From positions 1 through 64,000 of the forward strand of contig NZ_QFHO01000022.1 of assembly GCF_004920835.1 (NCBI RefSeq): DNA of 64,000 nucleotides, read 5' to 3'. Below, one piece after another: positions 1-11,549 of this stretch. The notes beneath the pieces were generated by a model. The model ran no database searches. It saw only the letters and a program-made list of their open reading frames with translations, and was not told the origin of the DNA. Position numbers and translations under genes: made by a program. Every line of letters starts with the position of its first letter. Position 1 is the stretch's first letter. Source of the DNA: Stenotrophomonas maltophilia. Its GTDB lineage: Bacteria; Pseudomonadota; Gammaproteobacteria; Xanthomonadales; Xanthomonadaceae.

Positions 1-37
1 GGGCGGCGCGTGCGCAAGCCTCTGCTCCCCGCGTCGC

Positions 38-565
38 TTACTTCTTGTCGACCGGCTTGGTCTCAGCCGGTACTTCGGCTGCGGCCGGGGTGGCTGCCGG
101 GGTCGCTGCCGGAGCCGGACGCGCCTTGACCACGCGCACACCACGCGCCTTCATCCAGGCGTCGAACTCCTCGGCGGTCATGCGCTTGCCGTTCTGGCTC
201 ATGTCGAAGCGCCACGGCGTATTGTCGAACTCGGTCTGCGGCTTGTAGGCGGCCGGATCGTTCGGCTTCACCGCTGGTGCACTCGGAATGGCCTTGGCGA
301 TGTTCTGGCAACCATCAATGCGCAGACGCTGCAGCACCTGGTCCAGCGACTGCGACGGATCGTAGTTGCCGCTCAGCACGCCGGCCGGCATGCCCAGCTG
401 GTTGCCACGGATGTACAGCTCGTCAGCCACCGGTGCGATGGTCGTGGCCGGCAACGGCAGCGGCGAGGCGCTGGTGTTGACCGAGCAATCGACCGCAGCG
501 TGGGCGGCGGGAACCAGGGCCAGCGCCAGGACGGCGGCCGATGCAGAGCGCAGCATGAAGGGCAT
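38..565 (-). CDS. Secreted hypothetical protein with Ala/Pro-rich tail
   Basis: Function not recognised. From the ATG at 565 the product is 175 aa. It begins with a clear Sec signal peptide (MPFMLR, a hydrophobic stretch, then AHA before the likely cleavage near residue 23), so export to the periplasm is expected. The mature part has two cysteines (about 27 and 86), which could form a disulfide, a WRFDMSQNGKRMTAEEFDAW segment, and a low-complexity Ala/Pro/Thr tail ending in lysines. An in-frame TTG at 616 and an ATG at 556 are alternative starts. None has a good Shine-Dalgarno, and I prefer 565 because it gives a compact signal peptide. It lies downstream of, and in the same direction as, the OmpA-family gene, but a terminator separates them. 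Confidence 0.6.
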   Translation of the reverse strand: MPFMLRSASAAVLALALVPAAHAAVDCSVNTSASPLPLPATTIAPVADELYIRGNQLGMPAGVLSGNYDPSQSLDQVLQRLRIDGCQNIAKAIPSAPAVKPNDPAAYKPQTEFDNTPWRFDMSQNGKRMTAEEFDAWMKARGVRVVKARPAPAATPAATPAAAEVPAETKPVDKK

Positions 566-728
566 CCAGGAAAGGAAGTGACGCGGCGAGTTTAGCAATG
601 CCGCGACAGCTTTCAAGCGCCACTTTCAATGAATACGGCAACTCATTGGTTCTAGAAGAAAATTACCGACGAACGGTTGGCCGTCAGCGGGCGACTCCGG
701 GGGGGCCGGACAGTCCAGGCCGCAGAAA

Positions 729-754
729 CAACAAGACCCGGCCGAAGCCGGGTC
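729..754 (-). terminator. Intrinsic terminator after the OmpA-family gene
   Basis: An 8-bp perfect stem (GACCCGGC, loop of 4, GCCGGGTC at 735-754) is followed on the minus strand by TTGTTGTTT. It lies 31 bp past the stop codon of the OmpA-family gene. Confidence 0.75.
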
Positions 755-785
755 CTGCTGTGTCCTACTGGCAGAGCGTCAGAAC

Positions 786-1877
786 TTAGTTCTGGACGTT
801 CAGCTCGGTACGACGGTTCTTGGCGCGACCTTCCGGGTTGTCCGAACCATCCGGGTTGGTGTTCGGGGCAATCGGACGGCTCTCGCCGTAGCCGATCGGG
901 CCGACCAGGCGACCGGCGTCAACGCCGTTCTTGGTCAGGTAGTTGTACACGGCGGTAGCACGACGCTCCGACAGCTTCTGGTTGTAAGCGTCGGTACCCT
1001 TCGAGTCGGTGTGACCGGCGACTTCAACGCGCAGATCCGGGTAACGCTTCAGGATCTCGGTGGCTTCGCTCAGGATCGCCACGGCGTCCGGACGCAGGTT
1101 CGACTTGTCGAAGTCGAAGTTGACGCCCTTCAGGTCGATGGAGACCGGCACCGGGCAACCGTCCGGACCGATGGTCTGACCCGGCTGCGAGTTCGGGCAC
1201 TTGTCGTCGCAGTTGTTGACGCCGTCACCGTCGTCATCCAGGTCGGCGCAGCTCGGGGCAACCGGAGCCGGAGCCGGCACAGCTGCCACCGGGGCCGGGC
1301 CCAGCGGGATCACGACGCCGACCGAAGCCAGCACGTCACCGAACCAGTCTTCCTTCGGAGCGGCAACGCTCTGGTCGTCGAAGTCAGCGCGGTAGGCCAC
1401 TTCGGCGCGGACAGCAACGCGCTTCTCGAAGGTGGTCTGCAGGCCGACGCCCAGCTTGGCGGCAACGTTGCCGTCCTTACGCTGGCGCGGACCATTGGCA
1501 TTCAGCGCCGGGTACTCTTCTTCCGACTTCTGGTAGCCCAGGCCACCGACGATGTACGGGTTCCAGCCGCGGCCTTCCTTGATGAAGTGGCGACGCAGAT
1601 CCAGCGAGACGCCGTACTGCGACCAGTTCAGGTCCTTGTTCGAATCGAAGTTCGGGTTCTGATAGTTCAGCTCACCGTCCAGCGACCAGTTCGGGCTGAT
1701 GAACTTGCCCAGGCCCAGGGTCACGAACGGAGCGTCATTGGTCAGACGGTCGCTGTCCTGGAAGTTGAAGCCGGCCGAACCGGTCAGGTACCAGCGGTCA
1801 TCGAACTCCTGCGCGGAAGCAGCCTGGGCGAAAGCCAGACCGCCCAGCAGCGCGGCAGTAAGGATCTTCTTGTTCAT
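786..1877 (-). CDS. OmpA-family outer-membrane protein with TSP3 repeat
   Basis: The 363-aa protein is built as an OmpA-type porin anchored to peptidoglycan. Residues 1-22 are a signal peptide (cut after ASA). About 23-192 form the predicted beta-barrel, followed by an Ala/Pro linker (about 193-208). A cysteine-containing Asp-rich segment (DLDDDGDGVNNCDDKCP, about 212-228) resembles a thrombospondin type-3 calcium-binding repeat, with cysteines at 210, 223, 227 and 241. The C-terminal OmpA domain (about 248-363) carries the binding signature GHTDSKGTDAYNQKLSERRA. Expected role is linking outer membrane and cell wall. The start is supported by GGAG 10 nt upstream of ATG. It has its own candidate promoter and terminator, so is probably monocistronic. 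Confidence 0.93.
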   Translation of the reverse strand: MNKKILTAALLGGLAFAQAASAQEFDDRWYLTGSAGFNFQDSDRLTNDAPFVTLGLGKFISPNWSLDGELNYQNPNFDSNKDLNWSQYGVSLDLRRHFIKEGRGWNPYIVGGLGYQKSEEEYPALNANGPRQRKDGNVAAKLGVGLQTTFEKRVAVRAEVAYRADFDDQSVAAPKEDWFGDVLASVGVVIPLGPAPVAAVPAPAPVAPSCADLDDDGDGVNNCDDKCPNSQPGQTIGPDGCPVPVSIDLKGVNFDFDKSNLRPDAVAILSEATEILKRYPDLRVEVAGHTDSKGTDAYNQKLSERRATAVYNYLTKNGVDAGRLVGPIGYGESRPIAPNTNPDGSDNPEGRAKNRRTELNVQN

Positions 1878-1979
1878 TGAGTACAGCTCCTATTTCGGGG
1901 GTATGAAACCGGTAGAGGCATGGGCCAGCACTACTGCGTCGAAGCTCGACAGCCGATTCAGCACGCCACCGCCGCGAAC

Positions 1980-2010
1980 ATTATGCTCAGGCGGGTGAAG
2001 GTCATGTTAA
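1980..2010 (-). promoter_or_regulatory. Candidate sigma70 promoter of the OmpA-family gene
   Basis: On the minus strand TTAACA (2005-2010) and CATAAT (1980-1985) each match the consensus at 5 of 6 positions but are separated by a long 19-bp spacer. It would give a leader of about 95 nt before the ATG at 1877. The rest of the 357-bp gap (1878-2234) between this gene and the divergent dehydrogenase shows no other feature I can support. Confidence 0.5.
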
Positions 2011-2234
2011 CAGTCCCGTAACATGTGAAGTGTTGTGCCCGACCCTCCACCGGTCCGACGTTGAAACCCTATACAGGATGATGAAAATCCGCAAGACCCT
2101 CACGCTGCAAGGGTTTGACGGGGTTTAAGTGCGAAAAGCGACATTCTTCGCCACACACTGCATCACGCGATTCAGCGCGTTTGCGGAAAGGTGAGGAACC
2201 TTATGATGCAGATACGAACCCAGCCGGAGCCGAG

Positions 2235-3254
2235 ATGAAAGCCGTCGCCCTGAGTCGTGAATCCGCCCCCGCCCTGCACGATATTCATCTGCCTCCACCG
2301 CTGCCTCCGGGCGGCCGCGACCTGTTGGTGCGGGTCGAGGCGGTCTCGGTCAACCCCGTCGACAGCAAGCAGCGCGCCGCCACCGATCCGGCCACGCTCG
2401 ACGCCCCCCGCGTCCTCGGCTGGGACGCCGCCGGCGTGGTCGAGGCGCTCGGCGACGAGGCCAGCCTGTTCGCCTCCGGTGACGAGGTCTACTACGCCGG
2501 TGATGTCACCCGCCCCGGCTGCAACGCGCAGTACCAGCTGGTGGATGAGCGCCTGGTCGCACGCAAGCCGACCACCCTCGACTTCGCCGAGGCCGCCGCA
2601 TTGCCACTGACCACCCTCACCGCATGGGAACTGCTGTTCGAGCGGATGCCCCTGCGGCTGGATGACCGTCGCCAATCCGGCCAGCACCTGCTGGTGATCG
2701 GCGGCGCAGGTGGCGTCGGCTCGATGGCGATCCAGCTGGCCCGTCACGCAGGCTTCGAGGTGATCGCCACCGCATCCCGCGACGCCTCGATCGACTGGTG
2801 CCGGCGAATGGGTGCCCAGCACGTGATCGACCACCGGCAACCGCTGCTGCCACAACTGCAGGCGCTGGGAATCGATGCGGTGCAGGTCGCACTCAACCTG
2901 GCCGACACTGATCACTATTGGGACGAACTGGGCCTGCTGCTGGCACCGCAGGGACATGTCGGCCTCATCGTCGAACCGCGCGGCCCGCTGCGTATCGGCG
3001 ATCCCTACAAAGCCAAGTGCATCGGCATCCACTGGGAATTCATGTTCGCGCGCTCGCGCTTCGCCACGGCCGACCGCATCGAGCAGCACCGCATCCTCAG
3101 CCGCGCAGCCAGCATGATCGATGCCGGCCAGCTGCGTGGCACGCTCAGCGAGACGCTGGGCACGATCAATGCGGCGAATCTGGACATCGCGCATCAGCGC
3201 CTGGCCAGCGGACGCACGCTCGGCAAGCTGGCACTGGTGGGCTGGGGCGAGTGA
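2235..3254 (+). CDS. Zinc-type alcohol dehydrogenase / quinone oxidoreductase family protein
   Basis: Medium-chain dehydrogenase/reductase of 339 aa. An N-terminal GroES-like domain (about 1-130) is followed by a Rossmann domain with the nucleotide-binding motif GGAGGVGSMAIQLAR at about 155-170. The shape fits the zinc-binding dehydrogenase family that contains quinone oxidoreductase-like enzymes and uses NADPH. I see no catalytic zinc cysteines, so despite the family name it probably acts on quinones or enones rather than alcohols. I chose the ATG at 2235, preceded by GGAGCCGAG, rather than upstream in-frame codons because MKAVAL is the usual N-terminus of the family. The substrate is unknown. 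Confidence 0.85.
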   Translation: MKAVALSRESAPALHDIHLPPPLPPGGRDLLVRVEAVSVNPVDSKQRAATDPATLDAPRVLGWDAAGVVEALGDEASLFASGDEVYYAGDVTRPGCNAQYQLVDERLVARKPTTLDFAEAAALPLTTLTAWELLFERMPLRLDDRRQSGQHLLVIGGAGGVGSMAIQLARHAGFEVIATASRDASIDWCRRMGAQHVIDHRQPLLPQLQALGIDAVQVALNLADTDHYWDELGLLLAPQGHVGLIVEPRGPLRIGDPYKAKCIGIHWEFMFARSRFATADRIEQHRILSRAASMIDAGQLRGTLSETLGTINAANLDIAHQRLASGRTLGKLALVGWGE

Positions 3255-3302
3255 GCGGTCGGGTAGGAACGCGTCCACACTCGGCTTGGCTCGAATGCTG
3301 AT

Positions 3303-3328
3303 GTAGAGCCGAGCCCATGCTCGGCTGT
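3303..3328 (+). repeat. Single GTAG palindrome (SMAG-like)
   Basis: GTAGAGCCGAGCCCATGCTC followed by GGCTGT forms a small hairpin (GCCGAGC/GCTCGGC) starting with GTAG. Its sequence belongs to the GTAGAGTCGA-type subgroup also seen at 53117 and 55971. It lies between the dehydrogenase and the YczE-like gene. Confidence 0.6.
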
Positions 3329-3430
3329 GCGGCCCGCCTGTGGCGGTGGATTGGCCTGCATCTGTATCTATTGAATCAACGGAATCGGGATTACGGTGGA
3401 AACAGATTCCCCTCCCCCCCCGAGACCGCC

Positions 3431-6197
<2,767 letters not shown>

Positions 6198-6494
6198 TGA
6201 GCACCTGAATGGGGGGCGGAATGTGATTTCCGTCACCCCTGCCGAACCTGAATGTCAAGCCGGGCGATTCACGATGCGTTCGGCTATCCCCCCCTACCTT
6301 GCGCCATCTTTCCGCTCACCAGCCAGTTTCCGGTGAGCCGGCGCGGCCCCCTCGATCGGTACTGATCGTTCTTTTGGGGCTGCCCACGGGGCGGCCCCGA
6401 TGGCCGCCTCCCCATGACGCCAAGTCGTACCCCGCCTCCTGTCGCGCCCGCGGCCGGAACCGGAGCGTGCGGCCCATACGGAGCAAGGAGTTAT
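6198..6494. other. Gap between fadH and the SleB-like gene
   Basis: 297 bp with no convincing gene. It holds an imperfect GC-rich hairpin near 6376-6399 without a T-run, and the strong AAGGAG ribosome-binding site of the next gene. I could not identify a clear promoter. Confidence 0.4.
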
Positions 6495-6953
6495 ATGAAA
6501 CTGGCCTGGATTCTCTGGCTGTCGCAGTTGTTGCCGCAGCCGGCCGCTGATTCATTGTGTTTGAGCACCACCGTGTACCTGGAAGCCCGCGACCAGACCC
6601 TGCGTGGCCAACAGGCCGTGGCCGAGGTTGCCCTGCGCCGCCTCGACAGCGGCCTGTGGGGTGACTCGATGTGCCAGGTGGTGACCGCGCGCAAGCAGTT
6701 CGCACCGACCATCGTCTCCCCCGGCACCCAGCTGGGGAACGACGCGGCCTGGAGCGAGGCGATGAACGTGGCCTTCGACGCCGAGCGCAACTGGGCGCTG
6801 CCGGCCGGCGAGCGCCGCGAGATCGTGCCCGGTGCCAGTCACTTCGCCGCGCTGGCCATCGCCAGCCCGAACTGGCGCAACGCCTACCAGGTGGCCACCA
6901 TCGGCGATCACACCTTCTATAAGGTGCAGAACCTCAAGCCACGGCAGTCGTAA
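6495..6953 (+). CDS. SleB-like cell wall hydrolase
   Basis: A 152-aa protein of the Hydrolase_2 (SleB) family, lytic enzymes acting on peptidoglycan. The motif VYLEARDQTLRGQQAVAEVA corresponds to the family's catalytic-Glu region (Glu30 here, in YLEARD), followed by SMCQVVTARKQFAPTI and a C-terminal region with NAYQVATIGDHTFYKV. The N-terminus (MKLAWILWLSQLLPQPAADS) looks like a short signal peptide, so periplasmic action is likely. The start is well supported by AAGGAG 5 nt upstream. In non-spore-formers this family probably works in cell-wall remodelling; the specific role is not known. Confidence 0.85.
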   Translation: MKLAWILWLSQLLPQPAADSLCLSTTVYLEARDQTLRGQQAVAEVALRRLDSGLWGDSMCQVVTARKQFAPTIVSPGTQLGNDAAWSEAMNVAFDAERNWALPAGERREIVPGASHFAALAIASPNWRNAYQVATIGDHTFYKVQNLKPRQS

Positions 6954-7037
6954 CGATCCGTGCTGGCGGCAGCGTTGCCGCCCGCCGCCAGGCTCTGGGA
7001 TAGTGGGTGCTTCCCGCACGCATCACCTGGAGTTCCC

Positions 7038-7649
7038 ATGAAGCTGTACAGCAAGCCCGGTGCCTGTTCCACCGCCGACCACATCGCCCTGCAATGGACC
7101 GGCCAGCCGTTCGAGGTTGAACTGCTGAACAAGGACACCCTGAAGGGTCCGGAATTCCTCAAGATCAATCCGGCCGGCGCGGTACCCGCGCTGGTCGATG
7201 GCGACTTCGTGCTGCTGCAGAACGCGGCAATCATGGGCTACATCGCTGACAGCTTCCCGCAGGCCGGCCTCGGCGGCGACGGTAGTCCGCGCCAGCGCGC
7301 CGAAGCCACCCGCTGGCTCGCCTTCGTCAACTCCGATGTGCATCCGGCGTTCTCGCCGCTGTTCGCGCCGGGCAAGTTCATTGCCGACGAAAGCCAGTTC
7401 GATGCGATCCGCGCCGCCGCACACAAGCGCCTGCGTGGCCTGTTCGAGACCGCCGACAAGCAGCTGTCCGACAAGCCGTGGCTCGCCGGCTTCCGCAGCT
7501 TCGCCGATCCGTACTTCTACATCACCCTGCGCTGGGCCGCCGGTACCAAGGTCGATCTGTCCGGCCTGGACAACCTTGCCGCCTACAAAGCGCGCATGGA
7601 TGCCGATCCGGGCGTGCAGGCCGTGCTGAAGGCCGAAGGCCTGGCCTGA
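7038..7649 (+). CDS. Glutathione S-transferase, beta class
   Basis: The 203-aa protein has the GST fold: an N-terminal thioredoxin-like domain (about 1-80) and an all-helical C-terminal domain. MKLYSKPGACSTADHIAL carries Cys10, the residue typical of bacterial beta-class GSTs, and INPAGAVPAL contains the cis-proline that contacts glutathione. Expected to be cytosolic and to conjugate or reduce electrophiles with glutathione; the substrate is unknown. The ATG at 7038 follows CCTGGAG. No operon partner is evident. Confidence 0.92.
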   Translation: MKLYSKPGACSTADHIALQWTGQPFEVELLNKDTLKGPEFLKINPAGAVPALVDGDFVLLQNAAIMGYIADSFPQAGLGGDGSPRQRAEATRWLAFVNSDVHPAFSPLFAPGKFIADESQFDAIRAAAHKRLRGLFETADKQLSDKPWLAGFRSFADPYFYITLRWAAGTKVDLSGLDNLAAYKARMDADPGVQAVLKAEGLA

Positions 7650-7657
7650 CCCTGGTC

Positions 7658-7749
7658 AGGGGTCAGAGCCGTTCGCGTGGCGAGCGGATCCGGCCCCAGA
7701 GGCCCCGAGGCGGGGTCGGAACCGTCTGCGCAGCAGGCGGCTCTGACCC
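7658..7749. repeat. GGGGTCAGAGCC-type inverted repeat
   Basis: Contains GGGGTCAGAGCC near the left end and GGCTCTGACCC near the right, with internal GGATCCGGCCCC and GGGGTCGGAACC. The same words recur at 24947-25056. It lies between the convergent GST and SUFU genes and may serve as a shared terminator structure. Confidence 0.6.
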
Positions 7750-7768
7750 ATCGGCTCCATCGACCCGA

Positions 7769-8824
7769 TCAGCCGATCTGGCGGATCACTTCGCCCTTGG
7801 CATCGCGCAGGTAGGTCGGCACCACTTCGATGCGCAGCGCCGCCGCCACCGGGTAGATACCGCGCTCGGCACGCACGCCCGCCAGCGCCTGCAGTCCCGG
7901 CTCGTCCAGTGCCCAGCGCGCGCTGTCGGCGGACACGTCGCCGACGTCACTGCGCCCGGCCGGAATGAATTCCCACTGCCGCTCGCGGCTGACCAGTTCC
8001 AGCGATTTGCCATGGCGCAGGCGCAGCGGCAGCAGTTCGCACACGCTGGCGACCTGGCCGGCCCCCAGCACCAGGGTAGTGATGCCCGCCTCCTGCCGCC
8101 AATCCAGTGTCTCGATGAACAACATGCCGGTACTGGAGCCCTCGCGCTCGCTGCCGGCCCTCACCTGCTGCGCCAACCCCGCATCGTCCAGCAGGTTGCC
8201 GCGGTGCAGGTCGCTGATCCACAGCGGCATCGCCGGCTGCAGCACCTGCAGCACACCGCGCGTCGACCAGCGTTTGACCGCCTCCATTTCTTCGTCGGTC
8301 AACCCGACCAGCTGCAGGAACTGCAGATGACCATTGGCGGTATCACGCGCGGGAAGCTGCGGGTCGGCGATGAAGGCGAGGTGGCACAACCGCGTGTCGG
8401 TCTCCAGCGCAATCGGACCATTGGCATTGAGGTGGTGACCGTCCTCGAACACATTGCCGCTGCCGAACACATAGCGCGCCAGGTTCTGCAGCAGGTTCAT
8501 CGGCCACACCGGCGGCTCACTGCCTGTGGTCTCGCCGGTGCTCGCAGCCAGGCGGAACGTCAGTTCGAAGCCATAACCGCTGTTGGCGGCATCGCTGCTC
8601 TCCTTGGCGTACAGCTCGGAGAATCCATAGGTGATGTAGTGCCAGTGCGGGACCGGCGCATCCGCCCAGTACACGCTGATGCCATCGAGGGGATCCTGGC
8701 CACCCAGCGTGTATGGCAATGCAGTGCCGTAATGCCGCGGTTCCTGGCCGGCATGCAACGGCGCAAGCGCGGCGTTGATCGCGTCCCAGCCTGGGGTGTC
8801 GGTGTCGTCGTGGTCGTCCTGCAC
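7769..8824 (-). CDS. Suppressor-of-fused (SUFU) domain protein
   Basis: The 351-aa protein carries a SUFU-like domain in its N-terminal half. The typical string is HWHYITYGFSELYAKE (about 60-76), followed by GYGFELTFRL and WPMNLLQNLARYVF. The remainder includes a second region with LHRGNLLDDAGLAQQV. No signal peptide or membrane segment is visible, so it is probably cytosolic. Bacterial SUFU proteins are of unknown function; in some genomes the domain serves as an immunity protein next to toxins, but no toxin gene is visible here. It starts 45 bp after the stop of the upstream 167-aa gene on the same strand, suggesting co-transcription. Confidence 0.85.
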   Translation of the reverse strand: MQDDHDDTDTPGWDAINAALAPLHAGQEPRHYGTALPYTLGGQDPLDGISVYWADAPVPHWHYITYGFSELYAKESSDAANSGYGFELTFRLAASTGETTGSEPPVWPMNLLQNLARYVFGSGNVFEDGHHLNANGPIALETDTRLCHLAFIADPQLPARDTANGHLQFLQLVGLTDEEMEAVKRWSTRGVLQVLQPAMPLWISDLHRGNLLDDAGLAQQVRAGSEREGSSTGMLFIETLDWRQEAGITTLVLGAGQVASVCELLPLRLRHGKSLELVSRERQWEFIPAGRSDVGDVSADSARWALDEPGLQALAGVRAERGIYPVAAALRIEVVPTYLRDAKGEVIRQIG

Positions 8825-8869
8825 GGGAGACTCCTTGTGGGAAGTGAACCGGTCACTTTACGCGGTGGC

Positions 8870-9373
8870 TCAGGCCTGCACGACCTCGCCACCGTCATTC
8901 ACCACGGCCGCCTGGGTTTCCTGCCACCAGCGCTGGGCCAGCGCCGGGCTGCGCGCCTTGCCCACCGCCGCCAGCAGTTCCGGGCACAAGCGCTCCAGCG
9001 CCAGCGCATCGGTGCAGCGTTCTATCTTCAACTGCATGAAGTAGCCCTTCAGGCCCAGGTGGCGGCGCACGGCCTCGCTCATCGCGTCGTACAGCTGCTG
9101 GTACAGCGCCGGATCCTGTTCGCGCCCGGTGCTGATGCCACGCAGCGGTGTCACCTCGGCACTTCCGCCGATCACTTCGATCAGGCCCTGTGCGGCCAGC
9201 TGCTCCAGTGCATCGGGTGGTGCGCGCAGGCCTTCGAACAGGCCGCGCAGTTCGGTGTCATCGCGATGGCCGTCAACCATCAGCAGGATCGAACGCAGTG
9301 CCGCCGGCAGGCGCCGGCCACGGTCCTCTATTTCCTGACGGCCAGCAGCCGTCTTGGCGTGCAGCAATGCCAT
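8870..9373 (-). CDS. Hypothetical 167-aa protein
   Basis: I do not recognise a named family. The N-terminus (TAAGRQEIEDRGRRLPAALR, then LLMVDGHRDDTELRGLFEGL) resembles small winged-helix-like domains found in uncharacterised proteobacterial proteins, and the C-terminal half is predicted helical with several Leu/Ala heptads. I chose the ATG at 9373 because it has a strong GGGGGAGG site 2-3 nt upstream plus extended purines, whereas an upstream in-frame extension would run through a SMAG repeat. It lies directly upstream of the SUFU gene and probably shares its transcript. Confidence 0.65.
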   Translation of the reverse strand: MALLHAKTAAGRQEIEDRGRRLPAALRSILLMVDGHRDDTELRGLFEGLRAPPDALEQLAAQGLIEVIGGSAEVTPLRGISTGREQDPALYQQLYDAMSEAVRRHLGLKGYFMQLKIERCTDALALERLCPELLAAVGKARSPALAQRWWQETQAAVVNDGGEVVQA

Positions 9374-9526
9374 TGCCTCCCCCTCCCTCGATGCGCAATG
9401 CCGGCGCACCCTTGCGGGCACGCCCCCCTGTGTGCCATCCCCGGACGGGGCGCGCCTTCCCCGGCGCGCGCCGCGTGTTGCAGGTCGATGACAGTCCGAG
9501 CTTAGCGCATGTTCTGGGCGCGGAGG

Positions 9527-9591
9527 GTAGTGCCGGCCGCTGGCCGGCAACCCCATGATTCCCGAGGTTGCCGGCCAGCGCCCGGCACTAC
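9527..9591. repeat. SMAG palindrome pair
   Basis: GTAG-start copy at 9527-9549 and inverted copy at 9569-9591 (one change in the second stem, AGCGCCCGG), spaced by 19 nt. It lies 4 bp from the stop codon of prpE and in front of the 167-aa gene. Confidence 0.9.
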
Positions 9592-9595
9592 CGGA

Positions 9596-11476
9596 TCAGC
9601 GGCCCAGCGCGCGGCGGATCTCCTCCAGCGCTCCGGGGTCATCCAGCGTCGACAGGTCGCCCGGGTCGCGCTGCTCGGCCAGCGCCTGCAGCGAACGCCG
9701 CAGCAGCTTGCCCGAGCGGGTCTTGGGCAACGCGTTGACCACGTGCACATGCGCCGGGCGTGCAACCGCACCGAGCGATGCGGTCACCGTGGCCATCATC
9801 TCGGCCACCACCGGCGCCGGATCCTCACCATCGAGGCCCTGCTTGAGGGTGACGAACACCAGCGGCACCTGCCCCTTCAGCTCATCCTTGACCCCGATCA
9901 CGGCGGCCTCGGCCACACGCGGATGGCTGGAGATGGCTTCTTCAATCTCGCGCGTACCCAACCGGTGACCGGCCACGTTGATCACATCGTCGGTGCGGCC
10001 GAGGATGAAGGTGTAGCCATCGTCATCGCGGATCGCCCAGTCCAGTGAGCTGTACAGCAGCTCCTTGAAGTGGCTGAAATAGCTCTGCAGGAAGCGGCTG
10101 TCGTCGTTCCACACCGTGCTCATGCAGCCCGGCGGCAATGGAGGGGTCATCACCAGCACGCCCTTCTGCCCCGGCGCCACTTCTTCGCCGGTGTTCTCGT
10201 CGATCACCTTCATGCGGTAACCGAGATTGGGGAAGCCCGGCGAACCGAACCGGACCGGCTTCATCTCCAGGCCCGGCAGCAGGGTCAGCGCCGGCCAGCC
10301 GGTTTCGGTCTGCCAGTAGTTGTCGATGATCGGCTTGCCAAGCGCCTCGCTGATCCAGTGCGCGGTCGGTTCATCCAGCGGCTCGCCGGCCAGGAACAGG
10401 TACTTCAGTGCGCCCAGGTCGTGGCGATGGATGAAGTCCGCGTCGTGCTTCTTCAGCACGCGGATGGCGGTGGGCGAAGAGAACATCGTGCGCACGTTGT
10501 ACTGCTCGCACAGCGCCCACCAGATGCCCGGATCCGGGTTGGTCGGCAGCCCTTCGTACAGCAGCGAGGTGCAGCCACCGATCAGCGGGCCGTACACGTT
10601 GTAGGAATGGCCGACCGCCCAGCCGACATCGGAGGTGGAGAACATCACCTGCCCTGGCCGGCAGTCGAACACGGTCTCCATCGACTGCGCCATCGCCACC
10701 GCATAGCCGCCGACATCGCGTTGCACGCCCTTCGGCTTGCCGGTGGTGCCGGAGGTGTACAGCAGGTAGCTCGGCTCGCTTGATTCCAGCCACTGTACCG
10801 GCACATCGGTTTCGCCGAGTTGCGCATGCAGGGTGGCGTATTCCACATCGCGCCCCGCCACACGCGGTTCTGCCGGGTCCAGCCCACGCGACACGATCAA
10901 CACATGTGGCGGCGGATTACTGGCCTCGGCACAGGCCGCGTCGACCATCGCCTTGTACGGAATCAGCTTGCCGCCGCGCATGCCGGCATCGGCGGCGATC
11001 AGCAGTTTGGGCTTGGCATCGTCGATGCGCAGCGCCAGGTTGTGCGCGGCGAAGCCGCCGAACACCACCGAGTGCACCGCACCGATGCGCGCGCAGGCGA
11101 GCATGGCAAATACCGCTTCGGCCATGTTCGGCATGTAGATCACCACGCGGTCACCGTGACCGACGCCCAGGTGCCTGAGCACGGCGGCGAAGTCGTTCAC
11201 TTCGCGATACAGCTGGCGATAGGTGATCTCGCGGGTGCTGTTGGTCTCGGTGGAGATGGCGACCAACGCCAGCTGGTCGGCGCGGTCGGCCAGGTGGCGG
11301 TCGACGGCGTTGTAGCAGAGATTGGTTTCGCCACCGACGAACCAGCGCCGGAACGGCGGATTGCTGTAGTCGAGCACCTGCTGCGGCGGTTTGTGCCAAT
11401 GGATGCGCTTGGCTTCCTCGCCCCAGAAGGCCTCCGGCTCGTCGATCGAGCGACGGTAGGTTTCCTCGTAGTTCAT
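9596..11476 (-). CDS. prpE: Propionate-CoA ligase
   Basis: PrpE activates propionate to propionyl-CoA through an adenylate, feeding the methylcitrate cycle. The 626-aa length fits the family. The adenylation signature YTSGTTGKPKGVQRDVGGYA lies near residue 240; GVQRD with GGYA separates PrpE from acetyl-CoA synthetase. DNYWQTETGWP follows, and the hinge/C-terminal motif ends in PKTRSGKLLRR near 590, whose lysine is essential for adenylation and is the usual acylation site. I chose the ATG at 11476 (preceded by GGGAGGG) because the reading frame upstream runs into a repeat module. No prpBCD genes are adjacent, so propionate catabolism would have to be encoded elsewhere. Confidence 0.93.
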   Translation of the reverse strand: MNYEETYRRSIDEPEAFWGEEAKRIHWHKPPQQVLDYSNPPFRRWFVGGETNLCYNAVDRHLADRADQLALVAISTETNSTREITYRQLYREVNDFAAVLRHLGVGHGDRVVIYMPNMAEAVFAMLACARIGAVHSVVFGGFAAHNLALRIDDAKPKLLIAADAGMRGGKLIPYKAMVDAACAEASNPPPHVLIVSRGLDPAEPRVAGRDVEYATLHAQLGETDVPVQWLESSEPSYLLYTSGTTGKPKGVQRDVGGYAVAMAQSMETVFDCRPGQVMFSTSDVGWAVGHSYNVYGPLIGGCTSLLYEGLPTNPDPGIWWALCEQYNVRTMFSSPTAIRVLKKHDADFIHRHDLGALKYLFLAGEPLDEPTAHWISEALGKPIIDNYWQTETGWPALTLLPGLEMKPVRFGSPGFPNLGYRMKVIDENTGEEVAPGQKGVLVMTPPLPPGCMSTVWNDDSRFLQSYFSHFKELLYSSLDWAIRDDDGYTFILGRTDDVINVAGHRLGTREIEEAISSHPRVAEAAVIGVKDELKGQVPLVFVTLKQGLDGEDPAPVVAEMMATVTASLGAVARPAHVHVVNALPKTRSGKLLRRSLQALAEQRDPGDLSTLDDPGALEEIRRALGR

Positions 11477-11549
11477 GACGCAGCCCTCCCAGACAAAGTC
11501 ATGGGTTCGAGGATAGTCCGGCGCTGCCGCGCGGGCCGCCCTACCTTGG

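Noticed and set aside
6376..6399. GGGGCTGCC.../GGGCGGCCCC hairpin as the fadH terminator
   Set aside because: No T-run follows on either transcribed strand and the stem is imperfect.
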